Under the pieces are notes generated by a model. That model had not been told where the DNA came from, made no database searches, and was given only the letters and a program-made list of their open reading frames with translations. From Bilabrum cf. latius (lineage: Eukaryota; Bigyra: Bicosoecida; Bigyra; Bicosoecida): 64,000 nucleotides of DNA. The DNA is taken from the NCBI GenBank assembly GCA_965178125.1, contig OZ237736.1, positions 1,116,001 through 1,180,000 of the forward strand, read 5' to 3'. Shown piece after piece: positions 55,785 to 64,000 of this stretch (position 1 is its first letter; every line of letters begins with the position of its first letter). The position numbers and the translations under genes are program-made.

Positions 55785-57656
55785 ATGTGCGTGGATCGGC
55801 ACCGCAATCGTCACCAGCGCCCTGCTGCAACTCCAGCCACCCGCTGCCAAAGTCCGGCTCTACCCGGTGCATCAATGCTGCGTAGATTTTTGTTACGGTC
55901 ACGGTCTCATCTACATAGCTTTGCCTTGTTCGTTCGGGACAGAGTAGCTGTTGTTGGTGCCTCTGTAGCCGTCATCGCAGCCGTTGGAGGCGGATCCCAG
56001 CTATCTTGCGCAGCAAAGCCGGGACGATTCGACGCACCGCCGAGCGCTCTCGAATTAGACACAAAGAAATCATCCGTAGGCGGCTCGCATGGTCTCGATG
56101 GGGAGAGCTCTTCGTAGAAGTTGAAAGGTACGGGAAAGGAGGGCACGGCCCCAAGTGGCGATGAAATGCGCGCAGCTCTGGATATGGAGCGATTTAGGAC
56201 CGAAGGCCACAAGGTAGTTGATTTTATCGCCGACTACTACAAGAATGTGCACAAAATGCCTGTAAAAAGCCAGGTCAAGCCTGGCTACCTCGCTCCAATG
56301 CTGCCGACCGGCCCCCCGGAGGAAGGGGAGCCGCTCGACAGAGTGCTGTCAGACGTTGAGAACTTGATTATGCCGGGAGTGACACATTGGCAGTCGCCGC
56401 GTTTCATGGCGTATTTCCCTGCAGGATCCAGCTGGCCGGGCCTGATCGGCGAGATGCTCTCAGGGATGTTTAACGTCATCGGCTTCAGCTGGGTGGCGTC
56501 GCCGGCGGCTTCGGAGCTCGAGACGATCATGCTTGACTGGCTTGGGGAACTTCTCGCCCTTCCGAAAGACTTTCATTCCAGCGGAACCGGGGGCGGCGTC
56601 ATCCAGGGCACCGCCTCGGAGGCGACGCTTGTGGCCCTGCTGGCTGCGAGGGCGCGCGCGCTGGAGCAAATGACCGGCGCCGCAGAAGAAGGCGAGAAAG
56701 GCGACATTTTTGACAGAGCAAACTCGAAGTTTGTCGTGTACACGTCGGAGCAGGCCCACAGCTCGGTGCAGAAGGCAGCCATGATCGCAGGCATCCCGCT
56801 CTCCCGGTTTCGCAAGATTAAGACCTCGGGGCCCAAGTACGAGGTCACCCCGGAGGCACTTGACGCAGCCATGGCTGAGGACCGTGCCAAGGGACTGGTG
56901 CCGATCTTCTTCTGCGCCACCATTGGCACCACGGGGGTGGGTGCCTTCGACCCCCTGGGGCCACTCGGGGACGTGTGCGAGAGACATGGAGCGTGGATGC
57001 ATGCCGACATGGCGTGGGCCGGGAGTGCCTGCATCTGTCCCGAGTACAGGCACCTGCTGGACGGCATCGAGAAGTGCGACTCGCTCGATTTCAACCCGCA
57101 CAAGTGGTTGCTCACCAACTTTGACTGCAGCGCCATGTGGATCAAGGACCGCAAATGGCTCAGGCAGGCCCTCTCCCTCACCCCAGAGTACCTAAGGTCA
57201 AAGGAATACGACACCGGCCTGGTGTAGGACTATCGCGACTGGCAGGTCCCGCTCGGCAGGAGGTTTCGGTCCCTCAAGCTCTGGCTGGTGATGCGCACGC
57301 TTGGGGCGAAAACCCTGCGGTCGTTCATACGAGAGCACTGTCGCCTAGCGTAGTCGTTTGCCGACAAGGTCGAGAGCAGTCCCGAGTTTGAGCTGGTTAC
57401 GCCCGTGTCCCTGAGCTTGGTGTGCTTCCGGCTGGCGGGCGTGCCAGACACCGTCTCGCAGCGTGCCATGGAGATTGTAAACGAGTCCGGGCAGACTTTC
57501 CTGGTCAACACCAAGCTGGACGGGAGGTTTGTCATCCGTCTGGCGGTGGGGAACGCGCAGACCACAGACGCAGACATTGAGCGCTGCTTCCGGCTGCTGG
57601 AGGAAGCCGCCGAGGTGGCAAAGGCAGAGCACGCCGCCGCCGGCAATCAGGGTTGA
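55785..57656 (+). CDS. Group II PLP-dependent decarboxylase (aromatic L-amino acid decarboxylase family)
   Basis: 623 aa from ATG 55785, or 593 aa from ATG 55875; TGA 57654. ATG 55875 begins [19 protein letters not shown], a convincing mitochondrial-type presequence, followed by a hydrophobic [17 protein letters not shown], so 55875 may be the real start. The catalytic domain (from about 56160) carries [29 protein letters not shown] and [24 protein letters not shown] has Met where many homologues have Ala-Tyr, and the PLP lysine is in [18 protein letters not shown] (Lys440 in the long form). The family decarboxylates DOPA, 5-HTP, tyrosine or tryptophan; substrate is not predictable here. TAGs at 56115, 57225 (GLV-Q-DYRDWQ) and 57351 (HCRLA-Q-SFADKV). 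The last matches the usual Gln of the family. Confidence 0.93.
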
Positions 57657-57863
57657 TTGCGTGCCAGCGGGTCAGCGGGTGCCATTGTTGAGCATTTGTG
57701 CGCCTGTTTAGGGCTTGTCCATGGCTCCAAGGGGCCTGGCAACCAAAGACGGACGTTGGTCGAACGGAACCGGCGGAACACTGCCGCGGCCGGCCCGGGA
57801 TGTGACGACGGCGATGCGCACTGTGAACATTTTGTCCCCTAAAATCAAGGTTGTATCGCTACA

Positions 57864-59033
57864 ATGGCATCAGTTGCGGAAGAATCGAGCAGGTCATTTA
57901 GCTATCCCTCTGAAAGGATGGTGGGTCTTTCTGAAAAAGGCGATGTTTGGGCAGTCAAGGGACTATTTCATTTAGGTGCTGGTCAAAAGGAAGGGCTAAC
58001 GTACGCTGGTTTACGCGAGCGAATGCTTGGTGCACTGGACAAAAATCCATGGGTGCTTGATAAAGATGATCCCAAGCAGGAATCATCGGACGAACAGCTC
58101 GCCGAAGAGTAGGCGAAAGCTGACCTATTGCGTGCAGGCGACGAGCCTTTCCCTCTGGATACCACCATGACGATCGTCAAGCATCCGAATAAAGCCAAAG
58201 AAGATGCCACATGTGTAATAATCAGTCCAGTTCCATGGACGTCTGACTTGGAGGTCGAAATATTGGAGAAGGCTGGGAGTGTGGACGCCGTAGTCTGTCC
58301 CAATTTGCAGCACTGGTTGTATGCCCTGCAGTGGGCGCGGCGATTCCCTGCTGCATCTGTTTGGGTTGCCCCAAGCGCGCACGGCGAAGATGTCGCTGCT
58401 AAGCTGCGCATGGCTGCGGCTGAAATCGCACCGGAAGGCAAAGCGGACTAGGTCCTGGCAACGGATGCAGTGCAGGTTCTGTCGACCGACAGCGAGGCTG
58501 GTTCCGGCTCCCGCGTGTCTCCGAACCTCAAACACCGATTGCTAGACGGCGCCAGCTTGGCCATGAACGAAATCGTATTCCTTCATGAGGCATCTGGCAC
58601 GCTCATCGCATCCGACGGCGCGTACACAGGGTACTCGGCCGACGCCCCTGCGGATCAGCAGCCACAGTGGTTTGGCCGATTGTGGTTCAAGCTTACGAAA
58701 CCATCAGGATCGTTCCGCAAGCCAGAAATGCCAATTTACCGCACGATGCGCGTGCAATCGCACGGCGACCCTCTTGCTCTGCGGGACAGCGTGCTGAGCA
58801 TATGCGAAGCTTGGGAGTTTACCCAGATTGTATGCGCCCATGGGACCGTACCCCACACCGGCTGCAAGGAAATCGGGGATGCGAAGGCTGTCTTCAAGCA
58901 TCTGTGGTATAGCGGCTGCGGTCTGGACAAACTGGATGGGGTGGGCAATGCTGAAGCGGCTTCTGAATCTGGGCCTGATATTGGCTTGGCAGAAGGTCGA
59001 GCAGCCGCGGGTGGTGCAGGCGACGAGAGCTGA
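57864..59033 (+). CDS. DUF4336 (metallo-beta-lactamase-like fold) protein
   Basis: 389 aa, one exon, ATG 57864 to TGA 59031. The pattern VWAVKGLFHLG, VIISPVPWTSDLEVEI, VCPNLQHWLYALQWARRFP, WVAPSAH, MNEIVFLHEASGTLIASDGA and QIVCAHG resembles DUF4336 proteins of plants, algae and bacteria, which look like degenerate metallo-hydrolases. A catalytic HxHxDH motif is not evident, so enzymatic function is uncertain. TAGs at 58110 and 58449 join three segments that would each be incomplete alone. No transit peptide is obvious. The tail is Gly/Ala-rich. The 207 bp upstream (57657-57863) hold nothing recognisable. It is convergent with IFT144 (112-bp gap). Confidence 0.75.
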
Positions 59034-59145
59034 AGGGCTGTATAGGAGCACATTGCGTGAATCAGCAGATGTACTGCATCCAGGATAGCACGTGTTCGAG
59101 CCAAACGCAAAATCGCTTTGATTGCTTGTATGCTCGTTAACTTAC

Positions 59146-62100
59146 TCACATGCCCATGGCAGCCAAAGCAGCAGCAGCAGCCCCGCCGTGCTAGGGCGAC
59201 TGCATCGTCGAAACCGCCTGCCCACCACCCCGAAGGGGCGACTCCAAACCAGCGGGTCTTCTTGACCTGTATCCCCCTCCCGCAGCCCCGGAGCCGCTCG
59301 AAGCCGCGCCGCTGGCCCCGCTTTCCGCGCCGTCGCCCTCCTCGTCCTCGTCCTCGGCTTTCCCGTCACCGTCAACGGCATCGATCCAGGACCTGAGCTT
59401 GCCTGCCGGATCTCGTTCGGCCTTAAGACTTACTGCATTCACAACTTCCTTGCACATGGGGCACGCTGACCCGCCATCCGTGCCAAACTTGTCGATGTAG
59501 CTCGCAAAGTCCGGGTAGTGTGCGGGCTGGTGGCAGCTGGGGCACGAGGTCCAGTTTTCCAGAGTCATGTGCCTTCCCGTGCAGATGTCCATCGGCAAAT
59601 GAGACTTGCAGGACGGGCAGTCCAGCTGCCAGGCCGGGATTACGGTGCCGCACACGGGGCACGGGCTCGTCTCTGCGGGCGCCTCCTCGGTCTTGGGTCG
59701 CCTTACGATGCCCTCGATCTTGCGCATCAGCTTCTCCTGCACCTTGCCCTTGAGCTCGGGGTCCCCCACGAGCCTGACAGCAAGCGCGTGAGAGCTCTTC
59801 TTGAGACCGGCGCGGGAACACTCAACGACACCGCTGGCAAGAATCTGCTCTGCGTGCTTGGGAAACTTGGAAATGTCACCGGCGAGTCGCAGCAAAAGGC
59901 GAGCCGCGCCGTCGTGCCTGTCCTGCTTCACGAGAGGCTTCACGAGGCTGTACGAGTGCAGGAGCTCCATGTTTCGGAGCAGCTCGTGGGGCACGCGGAC
60001 CCCAATCCTAAGCAGGTCTCTGAAGGACCGGAGCAGCAAGGCCTTCGCGGCAGCGTACTCGCCCATCTCGCGATGCTGCCTCGCGATCGTGACCGCCGTG
60101 CGGGTGGCTTGGGTGTAGTCCTGCAGGGCGATGTACAGCTTGTATATGTAGATCTGGTCCTTGGGCACCCCGTCGCTCTCTCCGGTCAGGAAATCGATGA
60201 GGGTCGTGGTCAGAACGTCCTGCCTCGCCTTACCCGTCACCTCCACGGCATCCTCGAGCTTGTCCTCTCCGCACTGCATGAAGAGCGTCAGCGCCTTGCC
60301 GTACCTGGAGGCCCTCTGGTAGAACTTGCCGGCCTCTGCCGCCTCGCCCCTCTCCTCAAAGTACTGCGCAACCTTCACGTATTCCTCCGGGGGGATCAGG
60401 TTCGAGCCCTTGTCTCCGTCCGAGTCGGACTTGCCGGCGGTCCTGGAGCTCGCCGCGCCCCCGCGCTGCTCCTGGGCAGCGATGGCGGCCTTGGCCGCGT
60501 CCAGCAGCGCCTGGACGTACTGCTGCATCTCATTGGTGGCAGCAGCAAGCTCAAAGGCCTCGCTCCTCTGCCCCGCGATGAGAAGGAACTCGATGGCACC
60601 CCTCGGGTTGTCGTTCTCTTGGCACCACATGGACAGCTTGCGGGCCGCTGAGGTGCTGCGCGAGGCCCGCACCACCTCGCCGGCCTTGTCGGGCTGGTGG
60701 AGCTTGTCGATGAGGATTCGAACCACGGCATCGCTGTCCCTCGCGCGCTCGTACACCCTGACAGCCTCTTTGAACCTGCCCTCCACCTCGAGGGCCTTGG
60801 CGTAGGCTGCGAGCAGCTTGGGCGCGTGCACTCGCGGGATGAGCTTGGCCACTGCGGAGAACTCTTTAGCTGAGATGAGGATCTGAGCCGCCTCTTCCGT
60901 CTGGTCGCATCGCTCGTACAGCTCCGCGGCTTCGTGCCATAGCTTGAGCTCCACACAGATCGCGGCGCAGTCTGCCACCACCGCCCTATCGACCACCTTC
61001 CTGGCCCGTTTCATCCCTTGCACCACCTCACCAGACCGCAGCAGGCAGCGCGCCTGACCGGCGTCGCACATGGTCTGCACCCTCTTCTAGTCAAACCTCG
61101 TGAGGGAAGACGCCGCCTCGGTGCCAGAGGCCCCGGACACGACCCCTGCCAAGCTCTCCTCAGCTGTGTGGTACAGGGTCAGGGCGGTGCTCGAGTCGCC
61201 CCGCAGCTCGGTCTGCCGCCCCAGCTGGGCCGCACACTCGGGCACCTCCCACGCGGCGAGCGCCTCGGCAAGCCGTAGGGCCTTGTCCCAGTGCAAGAGA
61301 TCCTTCCGCATTCGCAGAGCCTCGAAGGGCTGCCTGGAGTCAAGGAATAGCTGCTGTGCCGTGTCGTAGTCCGCGAAGAGCAGAGCCATGTGCCCCGCCA
61401 GGAGGTTCTGGTCCTCCACGTGCTTCACCGCCTCGAGGGCCATGACCATGGCAGCATCGCCCAGGTATCTGTAGCACTTGACGGCCTCGGCCACCTCCAG
61501 GTTCTCCATGGCTCGGTTGGCAAGCGCGAGGAACAGGGACCGGTCCGACTTGGCCACGACGGCAGCTTCCCACGCGCGATCGAAGCGATTGAGAGCTAGG
61601 GCCTGGCCGAAGCCGCCCCGCAGTACGTCAGGGTCCACCATCTGGTGCTTGGGAGGTGCGGACAGATGCTTGTGCGACGCCAGCGTGACTCTCTCTATCC
61701 TGCCTCCCTGCAGCTGAGCGAAGAGCACCCCATCGTAGGAGACCGCAGGCCTGCCCCCATGGGGCACTACCGTGCCAACCCCAACGGTGGTCAAAGAGCC
61801 GTCCTCTGCCACCGCGGTGCTGCCGATGCGCTCCAGCTGCGCACCCCGCACCGTGAGCGGCACGTAGTGATACGAGTGGACCGTCCGGCCGGTTGCAACC
61901 ACGAAAGAGCCCCAGTCCGCCGGGTCCCAAATGACCTGCTGCGGCAAGAGACTGACGCCGCCCGACCCGCTGCCCGACGCGGCACCGCGCGGAGCCACCG
62001 CCGCGCCTTTCTCCTCCACCTCAATGGCACGCTGCTCGTCTGCCTTGGTGGGCAAGGGAACCTCCAGTGCGCTGCCGTCCACGGGGTTGAACAAGAAGCA

Positions 62101-63928
62101 CGCCCCGGCGCTGTCTGCGATCACGACTCGCGTGCCCGCGATGTTCGGGTACAGTCCACCGATGGATGCCGCCCCCGCTGCCGATGGTGACGCGCCACCA
62201 GCGCCCGAGGACGGTCCGCCTCCTCCAGCCTCTGCAGCGTCAGCCAAGGGGTGCTTGAACCTGCAGCCGTCCAGTACCTTGCCGGTCGACAGGTGCACCA
62301 CGTCCACTGCGCCCGAGGAATGCCCCACGAACAGCATCCCACCGGCGGCTCGCACGCATGTCGCAGTCCCAGGCTTGTCTGCAGGAGGAAACACGATCGA
62401 CTTCGCGCCAGGGGGACCTTCGATCGGGTGTATGTTGACCCTGCCTCCACAGAGCACCGCCGCGTTTGTGTCGTCTAGCGTGATGGCCTGCACGCTAGCC
62501 AGGTATTCCTTCTCCAGGATGGGAGACGGCGGCGAGCCTGGGGGTGTCACGAGCAGCCTGTGGAAGCACACCTTCGAGTTGATCGCCACTGCTGCGTGCC
62601 GAGGACCCAACGCGACGGCGGTAGGTTCGATGGACAGCGGCACTGTGATTCCTGTGGTCGTGTTTGGAGGGGCCAGCACGTCCACCACCGCGAGCTCTTT
62701 CAAGCTGCTGAGGTGAGCCACCTTGCTGCCGAACACGCCGCTCATGAGGGGCATCGAGGCCAGGTAGCTCGTAACACGACCCCCAGTCGTAGAGACCGTG
62801 AGGATCTGGCCGTCGCTGGTCCACGCGATGCGCTCGACCCTGCCGGCCATCGAATCGATCGCGGTGTAGTCGCCTTTCACCTCCTCCCTCGTGGTCGTGT
62901 CCAGGACGCGGATGCCTCGCGTGTCCGCGATGGCGCAGCGCTTGAGGCTCTAGGAGAAGGCCATGGACATGATCGTGTCCTTGGTTAGGTATGCCCCGAA
63001 TATTTCGTCGTTCACTTCGTTGGGATGCGTGGACACGACGGCGACGTAGCCCCCCGTGAAGGCGGCGATGAGGTAGCCATCTCCGAACCAGTCAAACCCC
63101 ACGACAGCGCCGTACCTGCGGTCATCATGAAGGGGGTGAGAAGGGCGATGGGAAGGCGGTGCAATACATCCTGAATCAAGGGATTCTGTGCGGCTCACAC
63201 GCCTGGACGGCCTGGTTGGCTGGCCAGCGCCGAGGCACTCTCACTTTTCATCAAACCCCAGCTCAAGGGGATCGTTCTGCTGCTGGATATCGTATAGTAG
63301 CACCGCATTTCCATTCATGTTTACCATGACGGTGGTATCTTGCCTCGCTGCAGCCGAGGGGCCGTCTACCTTCTGTCGCATGAAGGACAGCTGCGTGGGT
63401 ATATGCTGCAGCTCGGTCGTGTCTAGCGTCTTGCCTTTGTCGTCGCTGAATGTGAGCACCCTGTCTTCACTTCCAAGCACTAGCAAACCATTGGAAGACC
63501 AAGACCCCGAAATAATGGCGTTCTCGTGCTTTCCTACGACAGGCACCTTTCGCCTCGTCTCTTTGTTATACAAGAGCAGGTTGCCGCGAGCGTCACCAAC
63601 TGCGAGCTGGGGCCCCCTCTTCGCCCAGCATAGATAGGTGGGATCCTTTAGATTAGAGCTTCCGTCTAGAGTTATCAAGCGCCTGGACGACAAGTCCCAG
63701 AGATTCACTTGGGAAATGCCGTCCTGGATCACAGCAAGTGTCTGCGCAAGTCAAAGCGAGGGGCAGCAGTAGCTGCTGGTGCATCATTCATTGCAAAAGT
63801 ACATACCTTGCCGCGGAGGTAACTCACCTCTCCGTCGCAATCCCACTCCAATGCCTTGCACGGACCTCTTGTTGGCAGCGCCTATTCGAACACCTCAGAG
63901 CCATGCCGATCATACACATGCAAAACCC
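59146..63928 (-). CDS. IFT144: IFT144 / WDR19, intraflagellar transport complex A subunit, 5' incomplete
   Basis: Core IFT-A component for retrograde intraflagellar transport, implying a flagellated stage. Visible exons are 63828-63928 (start uncertain), 63245-63741 and 59146-63115; introns 63742-63827 (86 nt) and 63116-63244 (129 nt). The N-terminal WD40 propellers are marked by VLHVYDRHGSEVF, QLAVGDARGNLLLYN, VGFDWFGDGYLIAAFTGGYV and LSIEPTAVALGPRHAAVAIN. Helical TPR-like repeats follow from about 61600 (ALNRFDRAWEAAV, EAAELYERCDQTEEAAQIL, LPRE-type repeats). The C-terminus has the WDR19 zinc-binding Cys pairs (CPVCGTVIPAWQLDCPSC, CPSCHQPAHYPDF, CPMC). TAGs lie at about 63880 (VFE-Q-ALPTRG), 62950, 61087 (LTRFD-Q-KRV) and 59191. 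The stop is TGA 59146-59148. The initiator region lies upstream, beyond another probable acceptor (TTTAGCAG near 63930). Confidence 0.93.
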
Positions 63929-64000
63929 CTGCTAAATCGAGTGTGAAAATTCGAATGAAAACCGTTTTGCTCCGTGCGCATGACAACTAGCACGGTAAAG
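63929..64000 (-). other. Probable intron or 5' exon of IFT144
   Basis: On the minus strand this stretch ends in TTTAGCAG directly before the first IFT144 exon seen, so it is most likely intronic. The frame is also open, and direct continuation as exon cannot be excluded from 72 bases. Confidence 0.4.

Noticed and set aside
1-64000. Reading the interrupted genes as pseudogenes or sequencing errors
   Set aside because: Interruptions are exclusively TAG, never TAA or TGA or frameshift, frames continue exactly, and conserved domains and catalytic residues are intact on both sides.
1-64000. TAG decoded as leucine or tyrosine (as in some algal or other variant codes)
   Set aside because: At the best conserved sites (9780, 10143, 14053, 19294, 6577, 57351) families have Gln, not Leu or Tyr.
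1-64000. A suppressor tRNA-Gln(CUA) or any tRNA gene within this window
   Set aside because: I scanned the gaps by eye for T-loop GGTTCGA-like and acceptor pairing and found no convincing cloverleaf; the gene is expected elsewhere. tRNAscan-SE would settle it.
1-64000. Mobile elements, viral insertions, toxin genes or CRISPR arrays
   Set aside because: No reverse transcriptase, integrase, transposase, capsid or repeat-spacer structure is visible; every long frame belongs to a cellular eukaryotic gene or is an antisense shadow.

Overview
The window is eukaryotic nuclear DNA from a flagellate-forming, GC-rich, compact protist genome. I support 22 protein genes. Intergenic gaps are mostly 50-250 bp. 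Eleven introns can be placed, nearly all in the first part of their gene, and 9 of 11 end in CGCAG. I found no RNA genes, transposons, CRISPR arrays or organellar genes.

The dominant feature is the genetic code. Read with the standard code, almost every gene is cut by TAG. Read with TAG as glutamine, every gene becomes one continuous, homology-supported frame. By my hand count there are about 110 in-frame TAG codons. Several lie where the family has a near-invariant Gln (carboxylesterase, fungal-type FAS, protein kinase, TFIIH p52, AADC). No gene has TAA or TGA inside its frame. All 22 genes end in TGA (16) or TAA (6), and none ends in TAG.

The second marker is a 14-kb gene (11785-25941, minus) for a single-chain fungal-type fatty acid synthase: AT-ER-DH-MPT-ACP-ACP-KR-KS-PPT. 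From memory, the beta-alpha fusion with tandem ACPs is the layout described for thraustochytrid FAS, so a labyrinthulean or other stramenopile is my best guess. That placement is inference. IFT144/WDR19 implies a flagellated stage.

Layout: 1-2862 RAD2/XPG nuclease (5' truncated); 2921-7044 CAMK-like kinase (minus); 7227-9224 TFIIH subunit TFB2; 9552-11393 secreted carboxylesterase; 11785-25941 FAS (minus); 26587-31113 very large Tubby-domain protein; 31216-32154 uracil phosphoribosyltransferase-like; 32412-33485 calcyphosin-like EF-hand protein (minus); 33621-34429 ERV1 sulfhydryl oxidase; 34627-35259 Asterix/WDR83OS (minus); 35382-36506 unknown; 36612-38666 PTEN (minus); 38859-41645 Y-family DNA polymerase (iota-like); 41740-42981 thioredoxin-like protein (minus); 43104-44805 GPR107/108-like 7TM protein (minus); 45003-49535 UFD2/UBE4 E4 ligase with an extra UIM; 49756-51429 F-box-like protein; 51676-53056 LRR protein (minus); 53340-55730 GNL1 GTPase (minus); 55785-57656 aromatic amino acid decarboxylase family; 57864-59033 DUF4336 protein; 59146-63928 IFT144/WDR19 (minus, 5' incomplete).

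The genes form no operon-like pathway. Six divergent pairs share short upstream regions, and convergent pairs are separated by only 58-390 bp. Two genes (RAD2, TFB2) belong to nucleotide-excision repair/TFIIH, and a translesion polymerase lies elsewhere. I see no functional clustering beyond that.
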